Assembly (NCBI RefSeq): GCF_003316695.1
Contig: NZ_PDKB01000003.1
Coordinates: 112,680 to 176,679, forward strand
Direction: 5' to 3'
Length of the DNA stretch: 64,000 bases
Origin: Aliarcobacter vitoriensis
GTDB taxonomy: Bacteria; Campylobacterota; Campylobacteria; Campylobacterales; Arcobacteraceae
Below the pieces are notes generated by a model. That model did not search any database. It saw only the letters and a program-made list of their open reading frames with translations, and had not been told where the DNA came from. The position numbers and the translations under genes are program-made. Positions 38,241 to 47,432 of the stretch are shown one piece after another (the stretch's first letter is position 1; every line of letters starts with the position of its first letter).

Positions 38241-39011
38241 ATGGCAATAGTAATAAATCGTTTATGTAAAATTTTTGGAGCAATGATAAAGGGTTTATCT
38301 TATATTATATATTTTATTTTTCCAAAACTTAGATTTACAATTCCAAAAATAAGTAAAGCTAAAAAATTATCAAAAAACAAATCTTTAATACCTAAAATAA
38401 TATGGCAAACAAACTATTCAAATGTTGTTACTCTACCTGTTTACATAAATTATTTGTTTAATAGATTAATGTCTTTAGATTGGGAATATAGATATGTAAG
38501 TACAGAAGATAGATTGGAATATTTAAGAAGCAATGCTCCTAATAATTATATAGAAGCTTTTGAACAATTAACAGATGGTGCTGCACAAGCTGATTTTTGG
38601 AGATTATTTGTTTTAAATAATTTAGGAGGGGTATATATGGATATTGATGCACATGTTGTTTTACCTCTATCGACTTTGATAAAACCTGATGATAAAGAAC
38701 TTTTTATAAAATCAAAACTTAGATATAACAACTATTTTTTAGCAACGGCACCAAATAATAAACATTTTTCTAAAACGCTTGATTTGATTGTTGATAATAT
38801 TGAAAATAAAAGAATTGATGATGGAGTTTATAGTTTAACTGGTCCTATGGCTTTAAATAATGCTATTGGTGATGAAAATATTAATTATAAATTATATAAA
38901 TATGTTTGTATTCAAGGAAGCTTTACAAATGAATATTTTCAATATATGGATAAACCACGAGGTAAATGGACTCATGTAAAAAAAGAAGATTTATTAAAGA
39001 AAATCATTTAA
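38241..39011 (+). CDS. glycosyltransferase with DXD motif (Gly_transf_sug type)
   Basis: 256 aa. Residues ~50-130 show PKIIWQTN, AQADFWRLFVLNNLGGVYMDIDAHV, the nucleotide-sugar binding DXD site of capsular/Och1-like transferases. An N-terminal hydrophobic stretch (about 10-28) may anchor it to the membrane. Donor and acceptor sugars unknown. First gene of the AT-rich variable block. Confidence 0.88.
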   Translation: MAIVINRLCKIFGAMIKGLSYIIYFIFPKLRFTIPKISKAKKLSKNKSLIPKIIWQTNYSNVVTLPVYINYLFNRLMSLDWEYRYVSTEDRLEYLRSNAPNNYIEAFEQLTDGAAQADFWRLFVLNNLGGVYMDIDAHVVLPLSTLIKPDDKELFIKSKLRYNNYFLATAPNNKHFSKTLDLIVDNIENKRIDDGVYSLTGPMALNNAIGDENINYKLYKYVCIQGSFTNEYFQYMDKPRGKWTHVKKEDLLKKII

Positions 39012-39044
39012 TCTTCATTGGATTAAATTATAAGGGAATATAAA

Positions 39045-40016
39045 TTGGATAATAAAAAAAATTTATTTATTATAAATTCGCCTTTAGAATTTATAAATGC
39101 ACGTGAAGCTATATATTTATTTAATCTTAAAAATATTATTTTTCTTGTAATATATAATAGAAGTACAAATAATATAACTCAACTTAATGAACAACTAAAA
39201 GATGTAAATTATGGTGAAATAATTCAATTTTATCCATCTAGAAGAAGTAGCTTTTTTGAATATATAAAATTAATAAAGCAATTAAAAAAGTATAGCTATG
39301 AAAAAGTTTTCACAGGAGACCTTAATGATTCAAACTTTAGAATTATTATTGCTAATTTGGTGAAAGAAAAATTATTTTTATTAGATGAAGGAACCTCTAC
39401 AATTGAAGAATATGAAAAAAAAATAAAAACTAATAAATTAAATAGATATAAGATTAAAGAATTTAGATATCTATTATCTGGTTTGAGATTAAAACTTAAT
39501 GATGATATTAACTTTTTTACATATTATGATTTTGAACCTTTGTTTGGTGGAGAAGTCATTAGAAATAAAATGAAATATATTAGAAAAGACTTTAAAAGAA
39601 ATCATAACGATTATAGTGAAATAGTATTTTTTTTAGGGCAACCAGAATTTATATTTGCTGATAGCATCGAAATAAATTTAATTATCAAAAAAATTATACA
39701 AAAATATAAAGACAAAAAAATATTATATATTCCACATAGAGAAGAAAAATATAAACATAGTATAAAAAATATTGATAAAAATATTGAGATTCTAGATCTA
39801 AATAAGCCAATAGAAAAATATTTTTTAGATAATGGAATATATCCTAAACATGTTATCTCTTATTTGTCTACAGCACTAACTACAACAAAAATACTATTTC
39901 CTGAGTGTTTGGTTGAATATGTTAAAATTAAAAATCCTTATAATAAGTCAGATATAAATAATTTTGAAATTATATATACTTACTTTGAAAAAGATAATAT
40001 TTTAGAATTTAAGTAA
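39045..40016 (+). CDS. candidate sialyltransferase-like glycosyltransferase (GT52-type)
   Basis: 323 aa from TTG with AAGGGA upstream. The beginning (FIINSPLEFINAREAI), a DEGTST segment near residue 119, GQPEFIFAD near 200, YIPHREEKY near 230 and the late SYLSTALTTTKILFP resemble bacterial LOS sialyltransferase folds. Such enzymes move sialic acid from CMP-Neu5Ac to galactose. No CMP-sialic acid synthesis genes are in the window, so a different acidic sugar is possible. Assignment by motif resemblance only. Confidence 0.6.
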   Translation: MDNKKNLFIINSPLEFINAREAIYLFNLKNIIFLVIYNRSTNNITQLNEQLKDVNYGEIIQFYPSRRSSFFEYIKLIKQLKKYSYEKVFTGDLNDSNFRIIIANLVKEKLFLLDEGTSTIEEYEKKIKTNKLNRYKIKEFRYLLSGLRLKLNDDINFFTYYDFEPLFGGEVIRNKMKYIRKDFKRNHNDYSEIVFFLGQPEFIFADSIEINLIIKKIIQKYKDKKILYIPHREEKYKHSIKNIDKNIEILDLNKPIEKYFLDNGIYPKHVISYLSTALTTTKILFPECLVEYVKIKNPYNKSDINNFEIIYTYFEKDNILEFK

Positions 40017-40027
40017 AAGAGGAGAAT

Positions 40028-41350
40028 ATGTTAATTTTGTATATTTTATTAATTATAATGTTTTTGATAGCTTTTATGTTAATTAAAACTAGAGATAAAA
40101 TATATGGATATAATCAAAAAAAAGATTATTGCTATGATTTTAAAAACCCAAAATATTTTGATTTATCAAGTCCAATAGATTTAAAAGAATATACTAATAA
40201 TCAAACACTTATATTAAAATTAGAGATTAAATCAACATTCTTTTCAAAGCTATTTGCTCCTTATGTAAACATTTATTCTCAAGAAAAAACTGAAAAAACA
40301 TTTTTTGAACATAGTGCAAAAGGAGTTAGATATATAGATATTAGCTCTTTCGTGGGGGGATATAAAATTATACTCTCTTCTAAAAATTGTAAGATTGTTT
40401 CAAATAAAGTTGAGATTTTTGATTTTGAAAATTTGGATATAAAAAATAAAAAAGTCTTAATAATATCACCACATGCAGATGATGCTGAAATAGCATCTTT
40501 TGGTCTTTATAGTGATGCAAAAGAGAGTTTAATTGTGACTGTAACTGCTGGAGAAACAGTTTCAAATGATTATGTATTAGCTGACAATAATAGAGACAAA
40601 TCAAGACTTAAAGGAAAACTAAGAGTTCATGATGCCTTAACTATTGGAATGCTTGGTAATGTTTCTTATGAAAATAGTATAGCTTTAGGATACTTTAATG
40701 AAACAATAAAAAATATGTATAAAAATCAGGATAATATAATATCTTCAAAAACATCTGAAATATCTGATATAAATTATTTTAGAATGGTGAATCATTCTAA
40801 AATTCAAACAAATCCTCTAGCTAGTTCAAAATGGGACTCTTTAGTGAGTGATTTTGTCCATATTATAAACTCTACAAAAATAGATTTTATTGTAACTTTA
40901 CATCCACAAATAGATTCAAATACAGATCATCAATATATAACTTTAGCTTTACTTGAAGCTATGGAAGAGTTAGCTTGTAAGGATATAAAATTATTAACCT
41001 CTACAAATCATTTAACTCAAAATGAGATTTATCCTTATGGTGATATTTTCTCAACACAAGCTTTAGTTCCAAGATTTGATACCACTTTTATTTTTAAAGA
41101 TATATATTCTCATCAATTATCAAAAAAGAAACAAATATATAAATTTTATGCTTTGGAAAGTATGCATGACTTAAGAGAACCTTTGATTCATATAGGATTT
41201 ATAAGAGTTTTTAGAGCAGCACTCAAATCTTTAAGAAGATTTATAAATGGCAAGGAAAAAAGTTATTATAGAAGAAGTGTTAGGACAAATGAGATTTTTT
41301 ATGTAACAGATTATAAAGAGTTAAAAAAAGCTTATAAGGATATAAAATGA
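40028..41350 (+). CDS. PIG-L-family deacetylase with N-terminal membrane anchor
   Basis: 440 aa. Transmembrane segment at residues 1-19, a linker domain (~45-135), then the zinc-site motif SPHADDAEIASFG near 147 (usual PHPDDE) and VTLHPQIDSNTDH near 298. Removes acetyl from N-acetylhexosamines in lipid- or LOS-linked glycans. A run of six G's at 40354-40359 sits in the gene. Overlaps the next glycosyltransferase by four bases. Confidence 0.85.
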   Translation: MLILYILLIIMFLIAFMLIKTRDKIYGYNQKKDYCYDFKNPKYFDLSSPIDLKEYTNNQTLILKLEIKSTFFSKLFAPYVNIYSQEKTEKTFFEHSAKGVRYIDISSFVGGYKIILSSKNCKIVSNKVEIFDFENLDIKNKKVLIISPHADDAEIASFGLYSDAKESLIVTVTAGETVSNDYVLADNNRDKSRLKGKLRVHDALTIGMLGNVSYENSIALGYFNETIKNMYKNQDNIISSKTSEISDINYFRMVNHSKIQTNPLASSKWDSLVSDFVHIINSTKIDFIVTLHPQIDSNTDHQYITLALLEAMEELACKDIKLLTSTNHLTQNEIYPYGDIFSTQALVPRFDTTFIFKDIYSHQLSKKKQIYKFYALESMHDLREPLIHIGFIRVFRAALKSLRRFINGKEKSYYRRSVRTNEIFYVTDYKELKKAYKDIK

Positions 41351-42408
41351 AAAAAAATGTAGCTATATTTTGTCCTAGTGGTAATTTTGGTGGGATGGAA
41401 ATTGATAGTATAAAATTAGCTAAAAAATTAAGTCCATATTGTAATATAGTTTTGGTTACCAAAAAAGGTGGATTTCTTGAACAAAATTTTGATAAATACT
41501 TTTTAAAAAACAATGATGTTAAACTTGAAAGTTTAGCTTTTAAAAGTTTTTCAATAATTAATACCATACTGGGAACAAAAATAATACTTAAAAAATATAA
41601 TATACAAAATATATTATATTTTGGTACAAGTAAATTAAGAGTTGTATACTTTTCTATTTTAGGAACAAATATAAATTTGATATGCAGACATGGAACAACT
41701 AGAACAAGAAGGAAAAAAGGATTTTTTAATAAATTGGTTTATTCTAGAGTTGATTACCATATTTCTATCTCTAATCACTTATTAGACAATATAAAACAAA
41801 TTTTTCCTTTTGGAAAACATACAATGTCTTTTTTAATATATCCATCTATAGAACCTATGAATATTGAACGACAAAATAGCATGAAACTAACTCTTTTACA
41901 TACAGGTAGAATAGCAAAAGGTAAAGGACAAATAGATGCTATAAAAGCTTGCGAAGTTTTAACACAGAATAATATAGATTTTGAACTTATTTTAGTTGGT
42001 GGATATGAAGAGGGGTATGAAGAAGAGTTTACAAATTTTTATAATACTATAGAATATAAAGAAAAAGTTAAGCTGATTGGATTTACAGATGAAGTTGATA
42101 TGTATTTAAAAAAAGCAGATATATTTTTATTTCCTAGTTATGGAGAAGGATTTGGAAATTCATTTTTAGAGGCTTTAAATGCTGAGCTTAAATGTATTTC
42201 ATATAAGAATACAATTTTCCCAGAATTGAGAAATTTAGGTTTGGATTTTGTAGTTGTAGGAAATAAGAGTGTTGATAAATTAAAAGAAGAACTTCTAAAA
42301 GTTGCCAAAAATGAGGTTTTTTTTGATTTGAAAAAGAATAAAGAGATTATAGAAACTATATTTTCACAAGATAGCGAAATAAAAAAATATTTGGAGATTT
42401 TAAAATGA
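41347..42408 (+). CDS. GT4-family glycosyltransferase
   Basis: 353 aa, GT-B fold. C-terminal donor site shows LLHTGRIAKGKGQIDAI near residue 183 and PSYGEGFGNSFLEALNAE near 265, the EX7E arrangement of family 4. Builds the LOS outer core; sugar unknown. Flanked by overlapping starts and stops. Confidence 0.9.
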   Translation: MKKNVAIFCPSGNFGGMEIDSIKLAKKLSPYCNIVLVTKKGGFLEQNFDKYFLKNNDVKLESLAFKSFSIINTILGTKIILKKYNIQNILYFGTSKLRVVYFSILGTNINLICRHGTTRTRRKKGFFNKLVYSRVDYHISISNHLLDNIKQIFPFGKHTMSFLIYPSIEPMNIERQNSMKLTLLHTGRIAKGKGQIDAIKACEVLTQNNIDFELILVGGYEEGYEEEFTNFYNTIEYKEKVKLIGFTDEVDMYLKKADIFLFPSYGEGFGNSFLEALNAELKCISYKNTIFPELRNLGLDFVVVGNKSVDKLKEELLKVAKNEVFFDLKKNKEIIETIFSQDSEIKKYLEILK

Positions 42409-43646
42409 TTGTATTCTTTAAAGATACAAAAATTGAACCAATTAAATTATATATATTTATATATATATTGGTTTTTCCATTAGATTTAACTAATTGGATG
42501 ATGAGTGTTTTAAGCATAGTTCTTTTTATTTGGTGGTTAATTATAGGAAAACAAGAAAAATATTTTATAAAATTAAAAGATCTTTTCTCAAATATACCAT
42601 TGGTATTATTTATATTATTTATTTTTTATGCTTATTTATCTTTACTTTGGTCTGATGATTGGAGTCGTGGATTAAGAGAGTTGAAACATTATAAATATTA
42701 TTGGATTATGATTCCAGTATTGCTTACTGTCTTAGATAAAAAAGATATTAAATGTTCATTTTATGCACTTATATTTAGTTTTGGTATATATGCAGTTTAT
42801 TCTCTTTGTATTTTTTTAGGATTATTTCAAATAAGAGATTCTGATCACTTAAATCCTAAAGGACATATAGCTTATTCAGTAGTTACAGCTTACTTTGCAT
42901 TAAGTACTATATTAGGTTTTTATTTCTATTTAAAAGAAGATAATAAAAATATAAAATATCTTCTTCTCTTTGTCTCTATTATCTCATTTTTTGCATTGAT
43001 AGTAAATAATGGAAGAGTTGGACAAGTTAGTTTTATTTGTACAATATTTATATTAATAATTTATTATAGACAATATTTATACCAATATAAAAAGTTATTT
43101 ATATCTTTAAGTTTAGTAATTTTTTTAGGTATATCTTTTCTGTATAATACTAATAAACTAGATAGATATATAAAAGGATTTAATGAATTAGTATATTCAT
43201 ATGAAAATAAAGAATTTATAGGAAGTTGGGGACCTAGATTGTTTATGTGGTATGTTGCAGCTGAAAATATTCCAAAAAATTTGATATTTGGAGCAGGTGT
43301 TGGTGATTATTATCAAGATATAAGAAATTATGTAAAAGAAAATCCAAATCAGCTAAAACATCCTATGATAGGCTATCACAATCAACATTTAGATTACTTA
43401 ACAAAATTTGGAATTTTTGGATATATACTTTTCCTATCTGGAATCGTTATTTTATTAAGAGAGCTATATTTAAATGATAAAGAAATTTTTCCAATAGCAC
43501 TTATATTCTTTTCAATAGTATTTATTAATAGTATGGGAAATGAAAATTTAACTGGAAAACCATTTAATACAACCTATGCGCTAGTGTTTATATTACTTTC
43601 CATAGCAATTATGAAAAATAAGAAAGGTGATGTTAAATTAAATTAG
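42405..43646 (+). CDS. O-antigen ligase/polymerase-family membrane protein
   Basis: 413 aa, about eleven to twelve membrane segments. The large periplasmic loop before the last segments contains the conserved His of YHNQHLDYLTKFGIFG near residue 325, and VNNGRVGQVSF is near 200, both typical of the WaaL/Wzy_C family. It may ligate a polysaccharide to lipid A core or polymerise repeats. No Wzx flippase is seen in the window. Confidence 0.87.
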   Translation: MIVFFKDTKIEPIKLYIFIYILVFPLDLTNWMMSVLSIVLFIWWLIIGKQEKYFIKLKDLFSNIPLVLFILFIFYAYLSLLWSDDWSRGLRELKHYKYYWIMIPVLLTVLDKKDIKCSFYALIFSFGIYAVYSLCIFLGLFQIRDSDHLNPKGHIAYSVVTAYFALSTILGFYFYLKEDNKNIKYLLLFVSIISFFALIVNNGRVGQVSFICTIFILIIYYRQYLYQYKKLFISLSLVIFLGISFLYNTNKLDRYIKGFNELVYSYENKEFIGSWGPRLFMWYVAAENIPKNLIFGAGVGDYYQDIRNYVKENPNQLKHPMIGYHNQHLDYLTKFGIFGYILFLSGIVILLRELYLNDKEIFPIALIFFSIVFINSMGNENLTGKPFNTTYALVFILLSIAIMKNKKGDVKLN

Positions 43647-43699
43647 TATTAAATTGTTTTTTAGATAAAATTGGTACTATTTTTTAAAGGAAAGTGTTT

Positions 43700-44449
43700 T
43701 TGTCAAAATATAAATTAGAGATAAATGAAGAGTTTATGATTGTTAAAAGTTTTTTAGAAAATATTAAAAGTTTTTTTTCAAATAGTCAAAATAGCATTCA
43801 CAAAGCACGAAATGAAATAAAAGTCATAAATTATAAAAATAGTGATTTAGTTGTAAAATCTTTTAAAATTCCAAATTTTATAAATAGATTTATATATACA
43901 TTTTTTAAAAGTTCAAAAGCAAAGAAATCTTATGAGTATGCTTTAAAAATATCAGAATTTACACCAAAACCAGTAGGTTTTATAGAGTTCTATAAAAATT
44001 TTCTATTAAAAGACAGCTATTTTGTGAGTGAAAAATTTGATTATGATTTCACTATTCGTGAACCACTTTTAGACAAAGATTTTTTTCAAAAAGATGATAT
44101 TATAAAAGCATTTGCAAAATTTACTTACTCTTTACACGAAGCTCAAATTTTTCATCTTGATTTTAGTCCAGGGAATATTTTGATTAAAAAGGTTGATGGT
44201 AATTTTATATTTAAAATTGTAGATATAAATCGTATGAAATTTTTAGATTTAGATATAGATTTAAGAATGAAAAACTTTGCAAAACTTTGGGCAAAAGATG
44301 AAGATTTGGAAATTATCATAAAAGAGTATGCAAAGATTTCAAGTCAAAATGAAAAAGAGTTGATTGAAAAAGCTTTAAATCTTTCACATAAACATAAAGC
44401 AAAAATAAATTTAAAAAAAAGATTAAGAGGGCAAAAAGTTGTTGATTAG
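43700..44449 (+). CDS. LOS core kinase-like protein (WaaP/RIO-type)
   Basis: 249 aa. Start TTG 43700 is preferred over GTG 43694 because AAAGGA sits nine bases away. Catalytic loop HLDFSPGNIL near residue 154 and IVDINRMKF near 173 give the HxDxxxxN and DxN sites of sugar-kinase-like LOS kinases. Likely phosphorylates a core heptose or KDO. Has a 53-base gap before it, so probably its own transcript start. Confidence 0.8.
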   Translation: MSKYKLEINEEFMIVKSFLENIKSFFSNSQNSIHKARNEIKVINYKNSDLVVKSFKIPNFINRFIYTFFKSSKAKKSYEYALKISEFTPKPVGFIEFYKNFLLKDSYFVSEKFDYDFTIREPLLDKDFFQKDDIIKAFAKFTYSLHEAQIFHLDFSPGNILIKKVDGNFIFKIVDINRMKFLDLDIDLRMKNFAKLWAKDEDLEIIIKEYAKISSQNEKELIEKALNLSHKHKAKINLKKRLRGQKVVD

Positions 44450-45164
44450 TGTTATGTACCATCATGTAAATAGTGATAGATGTTCAAACGATTTAACTAT
44501 TTTTGAAGAGCATCTAAAATACATAAAAAAGCATTTTACTACTATTTTCCCAAATGAAAAAGTAGGAAAAAACTCTATATGTTTAACTTTTGATGATGCT
44601 TATGCTGATTTTTATTTTTTGATTTTTCCATTATTAAAAAAGTATAACTTAAAAGCACTTTTGGCAATTCCTTCAAGATATATTTTAGATGATACAGATG
44701 AAAAAGCTGAAGCTAGAATGAATTTTGAGCATAATGATTTGTTTCTTAACTACCAAAAAGCTACATTTTGTACATATAAAGAGCTTAAAGAGATGAGAGA
44801 TAGTGGTTTAGTGATTTTTGGCTCACATTCACATTCTCATATAAATTTATTAGAAAAAGATGTTGATATTGATTTGGAATTAAGATTTTCTAAAGAGATT
44901 TTAGAAGAGAAATTGGGTACAAAAATAGATAGTTTTGTCTTTCCTTTTGGGAAATATAATCAAGATATTTTAAAAGAAGCTCAAAAATACTATAAATATA
45001 ATTTTAGAATAGGAAATGCTATTCACAAAGATTTTAGCGGTATAAATGGAGCTATTTATAGAGTTGATGGAGATGGTTTAAAAAGTCCTAATGAAATATT
45101 TAAATTTGGTAAAATCACAAAATATAGATTTAAAGGTTTAGTTAAAAAGTTGGGTAAAAAATGA
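44439..45164 (+). CDS. polysaccharide deacetylase
   Basis: 241 aa, NodB-homology (CE4) fold. Motif 1 LTFDDAYADFYF near residue 49 and motif 2 HSHSHINL near 128 hold the metal site, and FVFPFGKYNQ near 165 is motif 3. Removes N- or O-acetyl groups from a glycan. Starts at TTG 44439 or 44442, overlapping the kinase gene. Second deacetylase of the locus, unrelated in fold to the PIG-L protein. Confidence 0.88.
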   Translation: MLISVMYHHVNSDRCSNDLTIFEEHLKYIKKHFTTIFPNEKVGKNSICLTFDDAYADFYFLIFPLLKKYNLKALLAIPSRYILDDTDEKAEARMNFEHNDLFLNYQKATFCTYKELKEMRDSGLVIFGSHSHSHINLLEKDVDIDLELRFSKEILEEKLGTKIDSFVFPFGKYNQDILKEAQKYYKYNFRIGNAIHKDFSGINGAIYRVDGDGLKSPNEIFKFGKITKYRFKGLVKKLGKK

Positions 45165-45910
45165 ATATTAGTGTTGTGGTACTAGCTAAAAACAATGAAA
45201 AAACAATAGATAAAACTTTAAAAAGTTTAGTGGGATTTGATGATGTTGTAGTTTATGACAATGGCTCAACTGATAAAACTATGCAAATAGCAAAGAGTTT
45301 TTCAAATGTAAATTTAGTTCAAGGTGAGTTTAAAGGCTTTGGTTGGACAAAAAACCAAGCTTCAAGTTTTGCTAAAAATGATTGGATTTTAGTTATTGAT
45401 AGTGATGAAGTTGTTGATAGTGAACTTTTAGGTGAATTAAAAAATAAAGTTTTAGATGAGAAAATTGTATATAAATTAAATTTCAAAGCTTTTTATAAAG
45501 ATATCCAAGTTAAATATTGTGGATGGAATAACCAAAAAATAAAACGATTGTACAATAAAACAATAACTTCGTATAACTCAAATGATGTTCACGAAGATAT
45601 TATAATTGATGGATTAAAAATAGAAGAATTAAAAGGAAATGTAGAGCATTATAGTTATCACACAATTAGCGAATTTATAATAAAAGCTGATAGATATTCA
45701 ACACTTTTTGCTCAAAATAATATGGGTAAAAAATCTTCAAGCCCTACAAAAGCTTTTTTTAATGGGATGTATTCATTTATAAGAACATATATTTTTAAAC
45801 AAGGCTTTAGAGATGGTTATGTTGGACTTATCATCTCATATTCACATATGGTTACAAATTTTTATAAATATATAAAACTTTATGAATTAAACAAAGAGAA
45901 TAAAAGATGA
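45161..45910 (+). CDS. GT2 glycosyltransferase, WaaE/KdtX-like
   Basis: 249 aa. N-terminal ISVVVLAKNNEKTIDKTL, VVYDNGSTDKTM and the metal site VIDSDEVV near residue 78 are those of family 2 transferases; the FKGFGWTKNQA segment is characteristic of WaaE/KdtX core enzymes, which add glucose to inner-core heptose. Overlaps the flanking genes by four bases each. Confidence 0.88.
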   Translation: MNISVVVLAKNNEKTIDKTLKSLVGFDDVVVYDNGSTDKTMQIAKSFSNVNLVQGEFKGFGWTKNQASSFAKNDWILVIDSDEVVDSELLGELKNKVLDEKIVYKLNFKAFYKDIQVKYCGWNNQKIKRLYNKTITSYNSNDVHEDIIIDGLKIEELKGNVEHYSYHTISEFIIKADRYSTLFAQNNMGKKSSSPTKAFFNGMYSFIRTYIFKQGFRDGYVGLIISYSHMVTNFYKYIKLYELNKENKR

Positions 45911-46830
45911 ATTTACTTATAACAAGACATGATAAAATAGGTGATTTTGTGGTAACTTTGCCACTTTTTAAGGCTATAAAAGAACAATACCCTGATGTTA
46001 AAATAACAGCACTTGTATCAAAAGTAAATTATAAATTTGCAAAAGATATTTATTTTATAGATGATGTTATTTTGTACAATACAAATGATTTAGATAAAAC
46101 TTTAGAAGATATAAAAGGTAAAAATTTTGATGCGAGTATTAGTGCATATATTGATACAAAATTAGGGAAAATTCTATATAAAAGTGGAATAAAAAAGAGA
46201 GTTTCTCCAGCAACAAAATTAGCCCAATTTTTTTTTAATAAAAAAGTAATTCAAAGAAGAAGTAAAGCTAAAAAAACAGAGTGGCAATATAATCTTGATT
46301 TAGCAAAAAAGCTATTTCCTGATATAAAATTAGATTTTACTCAGCCACTTTTAAATATCAAAGAAAAAAAAGAAAAAAGAGTTATTTTTCATGCAGGTTC
46401 AGGTGGAAGTACTGATGGAAATTTAAAAATTGATGATTATATAAATTTAGCTAGAAGTATCAAGGATAGCGGTTTTGAAATAGTTTTTAGTTTTGGACCT
46501 GATGATGAAAAGATTAAAGAATATATTGAAACAAATGTTGATTTTAAAGCTTTGATTTATGAATCAAAAGTAACATTGTTTGATTTTGCAAGATATATTG
46601 CAACAAGTTATTTATTTGTTAGCACTTCAACAGGACCTATGCATCTAGCAGGTGCAACAAATTCAAAAACACTATCTTTCTTTGGAAATAGTTTATTTGC
46701 GAGTAGTAAAAGATGGGCAACTGTAAGTGAAGAAAAAAATCAAAATAATTTTATGATAAATAAAGATTATACAAAAGATGATTATTTGGAAATTGAGACT
46801 AAATTGAAAGAGATATTGATTTATGAATAA
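45907..46830 (+). CDS. GT9 heptosyltransferase-family protein
   Basis: 307 aa. N-terminal ITRHDKIGDFVVTLPLFKAI and C-terminal STSTGPMHLAGATNSKTLSFFG are the GT9 signature, as in WaaC, WaaF and WaaQ. With the two border enzymes this is the third heptosyltransferase-like gene in the locus. Exact linkage unknown. Confidence 0.9.
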   Translation: MNLLITRHDKIGDFVVTLPLFKAIKEQYPDVKITALVSKVNYKFAKDIYFIDDVILYNTNDLDKTLEDIKGKNFDASISAYIDTKLGKILYKSGIKKRVSPATKLAQFFFNKKVIQRRSKAKKTEWQYNLDLAKKLFPDIKLDFTQPLLNIKEKKEKRVIFHAGSGGSTDGNLKIDDYINLARSIKDSGFEIVFSFGPDDEKIKEYIETNVDFKALIYESKVTLFDFARYIATSYLFVSTSTGPMHLAGATNSKTLSFFGNSLFASSKRWATVSEEKNQNNFMINKDYTKDDYLEIETKLKEILIYE

Positions 46831-47428
46831 AAAACTTATTTTAACTAAAGATTATTTTATAGCAAAAGGAGGAGAAAGGGATTGTTATAGTAATCCTTTA
46901 GATTTTACAAAGGTTATAAAAGTTTTACATACATATAATAATGAAAACAACAGGAACCAAAATGATTTAGATTATAGATATTTTAAGTTTTTAGAAAAAC
47001 TGAAAGTTCCTTTTTCACATATTTCAAAGACTTATGGATATGTAGATACAAATTTAGGAAAAGGTTTAGTTTTTGATAAAGTGTGTGATTATAATGGAAA
47101 AATTTCTATGACATTTTTAGATACTATTATTAAAGACAAATTTACTAAAGAACAAGAAGATTTATTAGTAGAGGATTTGAGAAATTATCTTTTTGAAAAT
47201 AATGTTTTATTTATAGATATAGGTTTATATAATATTCTATGTTGTGAGTATGAAAAATGTAAATATAAATTAGTAATAATTGATGGTTTAGGAGGAAGAA
47301 GAACTGGAGTTAAATTTTGGTTATACTTAAATTCAACATCATTCACAAAATATAAAATAAAAAAAAGTTGGAAAAGATTTTTAGCGGAAATATATAGAAA
47401 AAGAAAACAATATAATAAAAAGGTATAG
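46823..47428 (+). CDS. YrbL-family kinase-like protein, copy 1
   Basis: 201 aa. Begins with LTKDYFIAKGGERDCYSNP, the Gly-rich loop of YrbL proteins, and has LFIDIGLYNILC near residue 130, fitting the kinase catalytic Asp and Asn. YrbL is a PhoP-regulated protein in enterics with a kinase fold and unclear substrate. Tandem with a close paralogue. Overlaps the GT9 gene by eight bases. Confidence 0.82.
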   Translation: MNKKLILTKDYFIAKGGERDCYSNPLDFTKVIKVLHTYNNENNRNQNDLDYRYFKFLEKLKVPFSHISKTYGYVDTNLGKGLVFDKVCDYNGKISMTFLDTIIKDKFTKEQEDLLVEDLRNYLFENNVLFIDIGLYNILCCEYEKCKYKLVIIDGLGGRRTGVKFWLYLNSTSFTKYKIKKSWKRFLAEIYRKRKQYNKKV

Positions 47429-47432
47429 ATTT

